A DNA stretch of 14,571 nt from CAZPCT01 sp964585325. GTDB lineage: Bacteria > Patescibacteriota > Minisyncoccia > JACQLN01 > CAZPCT01. The DNA lies in NCBI GenBank assembly GCA_964585325.1, contig CAZPCT010000004.1:1-14571 (forward strand). The letters are read 5' to 3'. The translations under genes and the position numbers were made by a program. Positions 1-6,514 of the stretch are shown here, in pieces (within the stretch, counting starts at the first letter, position 1; each line of letters opens with the position of its first letter). The notes below the pieces were generated by a model. It searched no databases and was not told where the DNA came from. It worked only from the letters and a program-made list of their open reading frames with translations.

Positions 1-889
1 CACGCCGGAAACGTGCCCCTTTGAACACCCTGGAAAGAGTGGGAACGAGGTTGTGCATACGCTTGAGCACGCCTCATACAAAGACGGCTGGTGGGTGAAG
101 GTTATAAACAACAAATTTCCCATTGTTGCGGGGAGTGTGTGTGGTGTTGAAGAAAGAGTAGGCCCCTACCTGGTTCAGACAGGAGCGGGGCATCATGAGG
201 TGGTCATTTCCCGGGATCATGATCGGCCGTTTGCGCAGATGAGCCCAGAGGAGGTGCTGGGTGTGGTGAGCACATACATGCTTCGCTACAAAGCGCTTCA
301 AGAACTAGATTGTGCCCGCTACATTCTTGTCTTTCACAACCATGGCAAAGAGGCAGGAGCGTCCATTACGCATCCGCATTCGCAAATAGTCGCTATTCCC
401 GTGGTGCCGCCTGATGTCCGCCGCTCACTCAAGGGCTCGGAAGAACACTTTGCGTCACAGGGCGAGTGTGTGCACTGTGCTATGATTGCGTGGGAGCGGG
501 ACGAGGAGACGCGTGTTATCTATGAGAACGATCACATGGTGGTGCTTTCGCCCTATGTACCCCGGGACGAGTTTGAGCTACGTGTGTATCCAAAAGTGCA
601 TGCGTCTTCCATAGAGAAAAGTGATCCCGACGCCGTTGCGGCATTGGCAGACGCGCTCCGTGTTACACTTATTAAACTTTTTAGGGGGCTAGACGATCCG
701 CCGTACAACTTCTACATTCATACTGCTCCGGCACGGGACGGACGGGCGCACGACCACTACCATTGGCACGTAGAAATCCTACCCAAACCTCCCACTCCGG
801 CCGCGGGGTTTGAACTGGGGACGGGTGTTGACGTTTCCATGGTGGACCCTGATGCGGTGGCGGCATATTTACGTGACATAGCATTATAG
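1..889 (+). CDS. GalT-family nucleotidyltransferase (galactose-1-phosphate uridylyltransferase-like), 5' end cut off by window
   Basis: The frame is open from the window edge (first full codon at base 2), so this is the 3' part of a longer gene; the GTG at 53 is an internal valine. Members of this HIT-fold family move a nucleotide between a nucleotide-sugar and a sugar phosphate or phosphate through a uridylyl/adenylyl-histidine. The active-site His-Pro-His-Ser-Gln is at 371-385. HPHSQ, rather than HPHPQ, resembles the plant ADP-glucose phosphorylase branch, so the substrate need not be galactose. A second metal site looks complete: CxxC at 467-478, a His in KVHASS near 599, and a His cluster (HDHYHWH) near 749-769. 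The first site starts CPFE (14-25), with Glu where many relatives have the second Cys. The stop is 2 bases before the next gene. The family is certain; the exact substrate is not. Confidence 0.85.
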   Translation, partial: TPETCPFEHPGKSGNEVVHTLEHASYKDGWWVKVINNKFPIVAGSVCGVEERVGPYLVQTGAGHHEVVISRDHDRPFAQMSPEEVLGVVSTYMLRYKALQELDCARYILVFHNHGKEAGASITHPHSQIVAIPVVPPDVRRSLKGSEEHFASQGECVHCAMIAWERDEETRVIYENDHMVVLSPYVPRDEFELRVYPKVHASSIEKSDPDAVAALADALRVTLIKLFRGLDDPPYNFYIHTAPARDGRAHDHYHWHVEILPKPPTPAAGFELGTGVDVSMVDPDAVAAYLRDIAL

Positions 890-891
890 CA

Positions 892-1521
892 ATGAATTTT
901 TTTGACACCATTTTGGTCCCATTGGGCGAGTTTGTCATCTGGGTTATTGAGTCCACAGGACAATTTGGCGTCTTTTTTCTTATGGCTGTGGAGAGCGCGA
1001 ACATTCCCGTTCCCTCAGAGGTTATTATGCCGTTTGCGGGGGCGGTGGCTGCGCGCGGCGAGTTGTTGTTCTGGGGAGTGGTGCTGGCGGGCGCGCTGGG
1101 GAACACTGTGGGGTCCGTCGTTTCATATTGGGTAGGGTATAAGGGCGGTCGGTCATTTGTGCTGCGTTGGGGCAAATACTTCTTTGTAAGTTCCCATGAA
1201 CTGGAAAAAGGTGAGGTGTGGATACGCAGGTACGGTGTACACGTGGCGTTCTGGTCGCGCCTTTTGCCTGTTGTGCGCACGTTCATCTCTCTTCCTGCTG
1301 GCATTGTGCGGGCCCCCTTTATACCGTTTACCATCTTTACGTTCATAGGTTCGTTCATCTGGTCTGCCCTGCTGGCGTGGGTAGGCTATCTGTTGGGAGA
1401 GCGGTGGCATGACATTGAGCCGTTTTTCCGGCGGGCAAGTTTACTTATTTTGGCAGTACTTGTCGCCATCTTCATTCTCTATGTCTGGTATCATGTAAAA
1501 GAACGGGAAAAACGCCCATGA
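892..1521 (+). CDS. DedA/VTT-domain inner-membrane protein
   Basis: This 209-aa protein belongs to the DedA (SNARE-associated Golgi/VTT) family. Members sit in the cytoplasmic membrane, and several recycle undecaprenyl phosphate or other lipids across it. Visible hallmarks are the acidic/proline re-entrant segment at residues 33-50 (VESANIPVPSEVIMPFAG), the glycine motif GNTVGSVVSYWVGYKGG at 70-86, and the RLLPVVRTFISLPAG motif at 123-137 with the conserved Arg and Gly. Hydrophobic helices follow at about 140-168 and 182-200, and the C-terminus is basic. It starts 2 bases after the GalT-like stop without a Shine-Dalgarno sequence, and its TGA overlaps the tpiA start (ATGA). A lipid-carrier flippase role would fit murJ downstream, but that is inference. 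Confidence 0.9.
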   Translation: MNFFDTILVPLGEFVIWVIESTGQFGVFFLMAVESANIPVPSEVIMPFAGAVAARGELLFWGVVLAGALGNTVGSVVSYWVGYKGGRSFVLRWGKYFFVSSHELEKGEVWIRRYGVHVAFWSRLLPVVRTFISLPAGIVRAPFIPFTIFTFIGSFIWSALLAWVGYLLGERWHDIEPFFRRASLLILAVLVAIFILYVWYHVKEREKRP

Positions 1522-2234
1522 ACTATGTAATAGGAGCAAACTGGAAGATGCACCCTCGTACGTTCGCGGAAGCAAAGGAGCTTGCGCGGAACGTTGTTGT
1601 ACCTGAAGACACAGTTGAGGTGGTGATCTTTCCCCCGGCAGTCTATTTGCGAGAGCTTGCGGTCGCGTTCCCACATCTTATGTGGGGCGGGCAGAATGTT
1701 TTTTGGGAGAGCGAAGGAGCGTACACAGGGGAGGTGTCTGTGGGCATGATGCGTGACGCAGGCGCCCACTACGTATTGGTAGGACACTCGGAGCGTAGGA
1801 GTTATTTTAATGAAACAGACGAAATGGTGGCAAAGAAAGCGTCCGCGGCCCTTTCAAAAGGATTTCACGTCATCCTTGCCGTAGGTGAGCACACAAAAAA
1901 TGACAGTGACGCTTTGGTTGTTGAATCGCTCAAGAAGAGCACAGATGGCATAGCGGCGCAGGATTTAGCGCGGCTCACGGTGGCATATGAGCCTGTGTGG
2001 GCTCTGAGTACAAGCGAACACCGTCAGGACGCAGATCCAGGATACGTTGAGCAGGTGGTTGAAGATCTTAGACAAGTGCTTGATGTTCGGTACATATACG
2101 GTGGCTCGGTAGATGGTGATAATGCGCACACATACCTTTCGTGCCAGGGGATATCCGGCGCGCTCGTTGGAGGCGCCTCACTCCGGGCAGACTCGTTCTC
2201 CACTATTGTGAGGCACGCCGGCTCTTTGTCGTAG
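1518..2234 (+). CDS. tpiA: Triose-phosphate isomerase
   Basis: A 238-aa TIM-barrel enzyme interconverting dihydroxyacetone phosphate and glyceraldehyde-3-phosphate in glycolysis; slightly shorter than the usual ~250 aa. Catalytic residues are present: Asn8 and Lys10 in GANWKMH, His90 in VGHSERR, and Glu158 in VAYEPVW. The phosphate-binding loops YGGSV (194-198) and GALVGGASL (214-222) are intact. Two departures stand out. The flexible lid after the catalytic Glu reads ALSTSE instead of the near-universal AIGTG(K/R), so both glycines' neighbourhood is altered. The conserved Cys of strand 5 (usually xCVGE) is Ala121 in LAVGEH. The start ATG overlaps the upstream TGA by 4 bases, which implies coupled translation. 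It is followed by a small basic gene and pgk. Confidence 0.95.
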   Translation: MNYVIGANWKMHPRTFAEAKELARNVVVPEDTVEVVIFPPAVYLRELAVAFPHLMWGGQNVFWESEGAYTGEVSVGMMRDAGAHYVLVGHSERRSYFNETDEMVAKKASAALSKGFHVILAVGEHTKNDSDALVVESLKKSTDGIAAQDLARLTVAYEPVWALSTSEHRQDADPGYVEQVVEDLRQVLDVRYIYGGSVDGDNAHTYLSCQGISGALVGGASLRADSFSTIVRHAGSLS

Positions 2235-2247
2235 CAACTTTTCAAGA

Positions 2248-2412
2248 ATGCTGAAAAAAGAAAGAAAGAAGGTAAAAATCAATACCACGCCTCAACGTGG
2301 GCGCGCGCCGCATAAACCTACACGGAAACACGAGAGTGATAAGAAATATGACAGACGGAGAGACAAGAAAGAGGTGGAGCGTGATGCGGGTAAAGAGCAT
2401 AAAAAGCCGTGA
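2248..2412 (+). CDS. Small, highly basic 54-aa protein of unknown function between tpiA and pgk
   Basis: An open frame from ATG 2248 to TGA 2410-2412 encodes 54 residues beginning MLKKERKKVKINTTPQ and ending AGKEHKKP. It contains no Cys, Trp or Phe, about half the residues are Lys/Arg/His and several are Asp/Glu, so it should be disordered and could bind nucleic acid or ribosomes. Support for its being real: it fills the tpiA-pgk gap exactly, begins 13 bases after the tpiA stop, and its TGA overlaps the pgk GTG start (GTGA at 2409-2412), the same coupling used elsewhere here. Low hydrophobicity and the short length weaken family recognition; I do not recognise it. Alternative: a non-coding purine-rich spacer. 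Confidence 0.6.
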   Translation: MLKKERKKVKINTTPQRGRAPHKPTRKHESDKKYDRRRDKKEVERDAGKEHKKP

Positions 2413-3545
2413 CCCTACCAACTGTAGAACAATTAGGACCGCTTAAAGACAGGCGCGTACTGGTCAACTGCAATTTTGATGTTGCGGTTGAGGGCGATAC
2501 GATTGATTCTCACGCTACGTGGCGGGTTGAGGCGTCGCTCCCATTGCTCAATATGTTGGCTCAGCAGGGTGCCAAGGTGAGTGTGTGTTCGTATCGTGGG
2601 CGTCCCAAAGGAGAAGACGTGACCTTAAGCATGCGGCCGATACAGCAATACATTGCTGACGTGTTAGAGCGAAGAGTTCTTTTTGGTGACGCAGAGCCGC
2701 AGGCAGGGGAGATGGTCATACGGGAGAATGTGCGTTTTGACGTGCGTGAGACTCAAAATGACGAGAACTTTGCAAAAGAGCTGGCGTCACAGGGTGATGT
2801 ATTCATCAACAACAACTTTGCCACGGCTCACCGTGCGTATGCCTCTGTGGTCGGTGTTCCTCGCCATCTTCCTTCAGCAGCAGGGCCGCTTCTTATCCAG
2901 GAGGTCACAGAGCTTTCGGCAGTTCGTGACTATACCGGCGAAGGGCTCGTAGTGGTAATGGGAGGAGCAAAGGCACAGACAAAAATAACTCTGGTGGAGT
3001 ATTTTCTGGAACGTGGTGGCACGGTGCTCGTAGGAGGTGTTCTTGCTAACACGCTCTTGCGTGAACAAGGGTTCGGTGTAGGCGTTTCTTTGGTTGATGA
3101 CGAGTCTGACCTCTTAAACATTGATCTTGAACATCCTCGCCTTATTCTTCCGGTAGATGTTGTTGTGTCTCGCTCTTTTGAGAAATCACTTGATCAAGCA
3201 ATGCGGGCAGTCGGAGAAGTGCAATCAGACGAAGCAATTGTGGATGTGGGTCCACAGACACAAAAACTTTTTGCAGACCATATGCATTCCGCGCGGCTTG
3301 CCGTTTGGAATGGCCCCCTTGGTTTAGTGGAGGTTGAGGCATTCAGAACAGGGTCGTGCGAGTTCGCAAAGGTGTTTACCGAAGGCAGCGCAAAAACGGT
3401 GACAGGTGGGGGAGACATTGTGCGGTTTCTTTCTCAAGAGGAGCGTCTTTCACACGTTGACCATGTTTCAACAGGCGGAGGGGCTATGCTTTTATATTTA
3501 ACAGGCGAGCGCTTGCCGGGGCTTGAAGCGTTAAGGCAGAGATAG
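2409..3545 (+). CDS. pgk: Phosphoglycerate kinase, divergent at the 3-phosphoglycerate site
   Basis: This 378-aa protein (family usual ~390-400) catalyses ATP-forming transfer between 1,3-bisphosphoglycerate and ADP. C-terminal nucleotide-site motifs are well kept: GGAKAQTKI (185-193, with both Lys), WNGPLGLVE (300-308), GGGD (333-336) and STGGGA (354-359). The N-terminal substrate domain has Arg39, Arg65, Arg109 and Arg142 in the expected motifs, but the signature normally RVDFNVP reads NCNFDVA (20-26), exchanging Asp and Asn and losing Arg and Pro. SHLGRP reads SYRGRP (61-66) and NDAFG reads NNNFA (134-138). The start is GTG, chosen because it overlaps the preceding TGA by 4 bases and places the first strand at the normal distance. 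It could be a working but drifted enzyme or a paralogue with another acceptor. Confidence 0.88.
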   Translation: MTLPTVEQLGPLKDRRVLVNCNFDVAVEGDTIDSHATWRVEASLPLLNMLAQQGAKVSVCSYRGRPKGEDVTLSMRPIQQYIADVLERRVLFGDAEPQAGEMVIRENVRFDVRETQNDENFAKELASQGDVFINNNFATAHRAYASVVGVPRHLPSAAGPLLIQEVTELSAVRDYTGEGLVVVMGGAKAQTKITLVEYFLERGGTVLVGGVLANTLLREQGFGVGVSLVDDESDLLNIDLEHPRLILPVDVVVSRSFEKSLDQAMRAVGEVQSDEAIVDVGPQTQKLFADHMHSARLAVWNGPLGLVEVEAFRTGSCEFAKVFTEGSAKTVTGGGDIVRFLSQEERLSHVDHVSTGGGAMLLYLTGERLPGLEALRQR

Positions 3546-3548
3546 TAA

Positions 3549-5276
3549 ATGAAAACTGCGCCAGAACACATTGAAACAGTGAAGGCCCAGAGAAGCGGAG
3601 CGAGTCACGTACATACCGACTACCCGCCATTTTTTGCGTCTTTACTTGAACAACGGGACCTGGTTGACCATGAGGAGATAGAGCGGTTCTTAAACCCGAA
3701 CTATGAGCGTGACACCCATGACCCACACCTGCTTAAGAATATAGATAAGGCCGCCGACCGTATCTGGCAGGCGGTGCACGAGGGTGAGCACGTGGTTATT
3801 TTTGCGGACTATGACGCTGACGGCATTTCGGCGGCGGCTATCTTAAGTAGTTTTTTGCGTGACGTAGGACATGTTCCCGGTGTATATATGCCTGACCGGC
3901 GTGAAGAAGGGCACGGACTGAACTCAGAGGTGATCAAGAAATTTATTACAGAGGGTGCGGGGCTTATTGTCACGTTGGATTGTGGCATTACGAACATCAA
4001 GGAAATTGCCTATGCGCAGGGTGAAGGGGTGGATGTTGTTGTGGTGGACCATCACCAGGTGGTGGAGGACGTTCCGCCCGCGTACACCGTGGTTGACCCA
4101 CACCAAGAGGGCGACGCCTACCCGTTCAAGCGTCTGTGTGGCGCCACGCTTGCTTTTAAGTTGGTACAGGTGTTGGCGGGCCATCCACGTATGTCCAGCA
4201 GCGTGTGGCAGGAGGGACAGGAGAAGTGGTATTTGGACCTGGTGGCGCTTGCCACTATTGCGGATATGATGCCCATGATTGGAGAGAATCGTGCCCTGGT
4301 GCGGTATGGCCTGTATGTGCTTGCGCGCACAAAGCGACCGGGTCTGAGGCAGCTTTTCAATGTGGCGGGTGTAGAGCCCCGTTTTGACGACGCAGATCTT
4401 AGTACGAACATCAACGAAGTGACGGTTGGGTTTGCTCTGGGGCCGCGGCTGAACGCGGCAAGCAGGATGGCGCACGCAGGGATGGCGTATGACCTGCTTA
4501 TGGCTGAAACAGATCGTTCCGCGCGCGCCCTGGCGCTTGAGCTGGAGGAGAACAACGAGAAGCGCAAAAAAGAGATTACTACCATTGAGCGTGACATCGC
4601 AAAGCGCCTTGCCGGGGAACTCCCCCCGTTCATTGTTGAACACTCAGAGCACTGGTCCATTTCGTTGCTGGGACTGGTTGCGTCCCGCTTGCAGGAGAGG
4701 TTCAACCGCCCGGTCATGCTTGTAGACTCCCGGGGGACGGTGGGGAAGGCCTCATTTAGGGCTCCTGAAGGCTTTGATCTTCTTGCCGCCCTTGAGACTG
4801 TCTCAGATCATCTTATCCAGTATGGTGGCCACCATGCGGCGTGTGGGTGCTCGTTTGAAATGTCGGCACTACCTACCATTCAACACGGTCTGGAGGAGTA
4901 TGCCCGGAAAAACAGGAACGCGCGTGCCACAAGAGCGAGCACTGATGGCGAGCTTGCGCCCCAGGACATTACGCTTGAAAATGCCCTGCTTGTGGGGCGG
5001 CTTGCTCCCTTTGGGGAGGCGAATCCTCTTCCACGCTTTGAACTGCGTGATGTGGTGCTTACTCATATTGAGCTTATGGGCAAGAAAGGTAATCATGCTA
5101 AATTGTATTTTGAAAAGGATGGCTCGACAGTATGCGCATTATTCTTTTTTCATAATGGTGAGGCGGAGGCATTACACGCCGGCTCTGTGTTCCACATTAC
5201 AGGGGAGCTTTCGGTGAACGAGTGGAAAGGGAAAAAATCTCCGCAATTTAAATTAACATCAATAACGCATGCCTAA
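3549..5276 (+). CDS. recJ: Single-stranded-DNA-specific exonuclease RecJ
   Basis: This 575-aa DHH/DHHA1 phosphoesterase is of full RecJ length. RecJ degrades single-stranded DNA 5' to 3' in RecF-pathway recombination and mismatch/base-excision repair. Motif I is FADYDADG (85-92), motif II VTLDCGI (141-147), motif III VVDHHQ (165-170) and motif IV the Asp in TIADMMP (236-242). The LNAASRM segment (301-307) has Ser where LNAAGRM is usual. The DHHA1 domain has LLGLVASRL (363-371) and GGHHAACG (416-423), in which the usual second Ala of GGHxxAAG is Cys. The C-terminal OB fold spans about 455-575. It starts 3 bases after the pgk stop and overlaps the RNase H gene by 8 bases, so it is likely in the same transcript. 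Confidence 0.95.
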   Translation: MKTAPEHIETVKAQRSGASHVHTDYPPFFASLLEQRDLVDHEEIERFLNPNYERDTHDPHLLKNIDKAADRIWQAVHEGEHVVIFADYDADGISAAAILSSFLRDVGHVPGVYMPDRREEGHGLNSEVIKKFITEGAGLIVTLDCGITNIKEIAYAQGEGVDVVVVDHHQVVEDVPPAYTVVDPHQEGDAYPFKRLCGATLAFKLVQVLAGHPRMSSSVWQEGQEKWYLDLVALATIADMMPMIGENRALVRYGLYVLARTKRPGLRQLFNVAGVEPRFDDADLSTNINEVTVGFALGPRLNAASRMAHAGMAYDLLMAETDRSARALALELEENNEKRKKEITTIERDIAKRLAGELPPFIVEHSEHWSISLLGLVASRLQERFNRPVMLVDSRGTVGKASFRAPEGFDLLAALETVSDHLIQYGGHHAACGCSFEMSALPTIQHGLEEYARKNRNARATRASTDGELAPQDITLENALLVGRLAPFGEANPLPRFELRDVVLTHIELMGKKGNHAKLYFEKDGSTVCALFFFHNGEAEALHAGSVFHITGELSVNEWKGKKSPQFKLTSITHA

Positions 5277-5724
5277 GAACCTGGAAGAAGAAAAGGTGGT
5301 CGTATATACCGACGGAGGTTCACGAGGTAATCCTGGCCCCGCAGGTGTGGGCGTGGTCATTCAGGACACGGGCGGCAACACGCTTAAAGAGTATGGCGAG
5401 GCAATAGGAGGACCTCTCACCAACAACGAAGCTGAGTACGAGGCGGTCATTTTTGCCTTAAAAAAGTTGAAGGCACTCTTTGGTAAAGAGAAGACTAAAA
5501 AATGCACGGTGGAGTTTAGGGTAGACAGCGAGCTTATCGCCAACCAACTTTCAGGCAACTGGCGTGTAGAGGAAGAACGTATGCAGCTTCTTTATATGAA
5601 GGTACATAACCTGAGGTTTGACTTTGGGACGGTCACTTTTACTGCCGTCCCGCGGGAAAAGAACACCCGGGCGGACCTACTTCTCAATCACGCGCTTGAT
5701 GGGGAAACAGGCACGTTGCTCTAG
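5269..5724 (+). CDS. rnhA: RNase HI-family ribonuclease
   Basis: A 151-aa RNase H fold protein predicted to cut the RNA strand of RNA-DNA hybrids (R-loops, primers). The metal-binding residues are all visible: Asp15 in YTDGGSRGNPGP, Glu56 in TNNEAEYEA, Asp86 in FRVDSELI and Asp136 in REKNTRADLLLN. This is the compact RNase HI type typical of ypdQ-like and archaeal-like proteins, without the basic protrusion of E. coli RnhA or an N-terminal hybrid-binding domain. The ATG lies within the end of recJ (8-base overlap), with no Shine-Dalgarno sequence. The pairing with recJ and rnpB makes a small nucleic-acid-processing cluster. The stop codon is 13 bases before the putative rnpB -35 element. The exact subfamily is uncertain, so rnhA is used in the broad sense. 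Confidence 0.92.
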   Translation: MPKNLEEEKVVVYTDGGSRGNPGPAGVGVVIQDTGGNTLKEYGEAIGGPLTNNEAEYEAVIFALKKLKALFGKEKTKKCTVEFRVDSELIANQLSGNWRVEEERMQLLYMKVHNLRFDFGTVTFTAVPREKNTRADLLLNHALDGETGTLL

Positions 5725-5737
5725 AGGTTTTCCACGC

Positions 5738-5765
5738 TTGATTTCCTTGTGCGTTTTGCTATGCT
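5738..5765 (+). promoter_or_regulatory. Sigma-70-like promoter of rnpB
   Basis: TTGATT at 5738-5743, a 16-base spacer, and TATGCT at 5760-5765 preceded by TG (5757-5758, extended -10). Transcription would begin about 7-8 bases downstream, at 5772-5773, exactly where the P1 helix of RNase P RNA starts. This agreement with an independently placed RNA end is the main support. Confidence 0.65.
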
Positions 5766-5772
5766 GTCCTTG

Positions 5773-6260
5773 CCAAGGTGAGCGGATGGTTACTCTGCAG
5801 AACGGCGACCGCGCCGGGCTGTGGGGAGGAAAGTCCGCACACCTCCCAACAATGCGTTGGGGAAGCAGGTGATTGGTAACGCCAATCGGGTATACGGACG
5901 GCACTGGTTTTACTCGAGGAAACTCGTGCTCGTCTCAAGCCTAGGGAATAGTGCCACAGTGACGAAACAGCCGATGGCCCATTGGGCACAGGCGATAGGT
6001 GAAACGTGGAGGAGTAAGACCCTCCTGTCCCCCGTGGTGACACGTGGGGCGGCAAACCCCACCTGGTGCAAGGCCGTGCCTTTTTCGGGAGCCCAAGCCT
6101 GAGGAAGGAGTGCCGCTTGAGCCTCGTAGTGATACGGGGCCCAGATAGATGACCATCCCTCTCTCATGGTTCCTTGGAGGTGATACAGCGAACAGAAGAG
6201 TGAGTATCGTCTTCAGCGATCCATGTGAGGGGACAGAATGCGGCTTACAGCTTACCTTGG
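5773..6260 (+). ncRNA. rnpB: RNase P RNA (M1-type ribozyme)
   Basis: This is the catalytic RNA that removes tRNA 5' leaders. P1 pairs 5773-5783 with 6250-6260 (11 pairs, one G-U). P2 pairs 5784-5791 with 6151-6158. The conserved core GAGGAAAGTCC (5826-5836) pairs with the 3' strand TGCGGCTT (6239-6246) as P4, with the bulged T kept; relative to E. coli, GGG/CCC has become GCA/TGC, a compensatory change. Also seen: a GAAA-capped hairpin (5915-5926), AGGTGAAAC (5996-6004), P12 with GGAGG/CCTCC around a GTAAGA loop (6008-6025), a GTGA-capped hairpin (6029-6049), GGCAAACCCCACC (6051-6063), GCTTGAG (6115-6121) and ACAGAA (6233-6238). At ~488 nt it is longer than the ~380 nt of E. coli, mainly because of an insertion at 6159-6231. 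It looks type A-derived. L15 has no obvious GGU. Confidence 0.95.
6159..6231 (+). other. Hairpin insertion in RNase P RNA between P2 and P4
   Basis: In E. coli M1 RNA only about four nucleotides separate the 3' strand of P2 from the ACAGAA of J2/4. Here 73 nt intervene. The ends pair (6159-6169 with 6221-6231; 11 positions, one T-T mismatch, one G-U), so the insertion is a self-contained arm. A possible inner stem is GATAC (6182-6186) with GTATC (6204-6208). The conserved flanks on both sides argue against misassembly. Confidence 0.75.
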
Positions 6261-6261
6261 T

Positions 6262-6363
6262 CCTCATAGCAACAAGATCCTAGATTTTGGAATGCTGTTG
6301 AGGGTTCTGATCCCGGTAAAACGGGTGTCGGAACAAAAACATTTCACGGAACTGTGTTCCGTG
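6262..6363 (+). other. Structured rnpB trailer or small RNA of unknown function
   Basis: Between the end of rnpB P1 and the terminator lie three possible hairpins: a weak one (CCT plus CAACA at 6262-6274 with TGTTGAGG near 6296-6303), a better one (GTTCTGA/TCGGAAC and CCCG/CGGG, 6304-6334, loop GTAAAA) and a perfect 7-bp hairpin (CACGGAA, loop CTGTG, TTCCGTG; 6345-6363). No convincing coding frame exists. It is either 3' trailer of the rnpB transcript removed in maturation or a separate structured RNA. I cannot assign a known family. Confidence 0.45.
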
Positions 6364-6376
6364 GGCCTGAAACTTG

Positions 6377-6414
6377 CAACCCCGCCTTTTCAACATAAGG
6401 CGGGGTTGTGTTTT
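6377..6414 (+). terminator. Intrinsic terminator after rnpB
   Basis: A perfect 12-bp stem (CAACCCCGCCTT at 6377-6388 with AAGGCGGGGTTG at 6397-6408), an 8-base loop, then TGTTTT. This is the strongest terminator in the window and separates rnpB from the envelope genes. The T-run is short. Confidence 0.85.
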
Positions 6415-6472
6415 AAAGGGGAGTTGCTATGATTTGCAGGAAACTTGAGAACATTACCACACTCCTCTAGAG

Positions 6473-6501
6473 GTTTCTAAACATTATAACTTCTTTATAC
6501 T
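6473..6501 (+). promoter_or_regulatory. Possible promoter of the DUF4012 gene
   Basis: TATACT at 6496-6501 is a good -10 element, but the -35 region (around GTTTCT, 6473-6478) is poor. Initiation near 6508 would leave a leader of only ~7 bases before the ATG at 6515, too short for a Shine-Dalgarno sequence. A promoter is expected here because the rnpB terminator ends at 6414. TATAAC at 6485-6490 is an alternative -10. Confidence 0.4.
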
Positions 6502-6514
6502 TTGTCTGATTTAC

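Noticed and set aside
681..1358. Minus-strand 225-codon open frame
   Set aside because: It runs antisense across the 3' end of the GalT-like gene and the DedA-like gene and has no recognisable motif; a shadow frame.
3924..4717. Long minus-strand open frames (239 and 199 codons) inside recJ
   Set aside because: They are antisense to a fully motif-supported RecJ, have no domain-like features, and arise from the GC-rich third positions of the real gene.
6301..6316. T-arm-like GGGTTCTGATCCC suggesting a tRNA after rnpB
   Set aside because: No acceptor, D or anticodon stems can be built around it, and it pairs better as part of the 6304-6334 hairpin.
5719..6476. 12-base direct repeat CTCTAGAGGTTT at 5719-5730 and 6465-6476, flanking rnpB and containing a palindrome
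   Set aside because: Several 12-base matches are expected by chance in 14.5 kb; the first copy covers the rnhA stop codon and spacing to the two -10 boxes differs, so an operator role is not supported.
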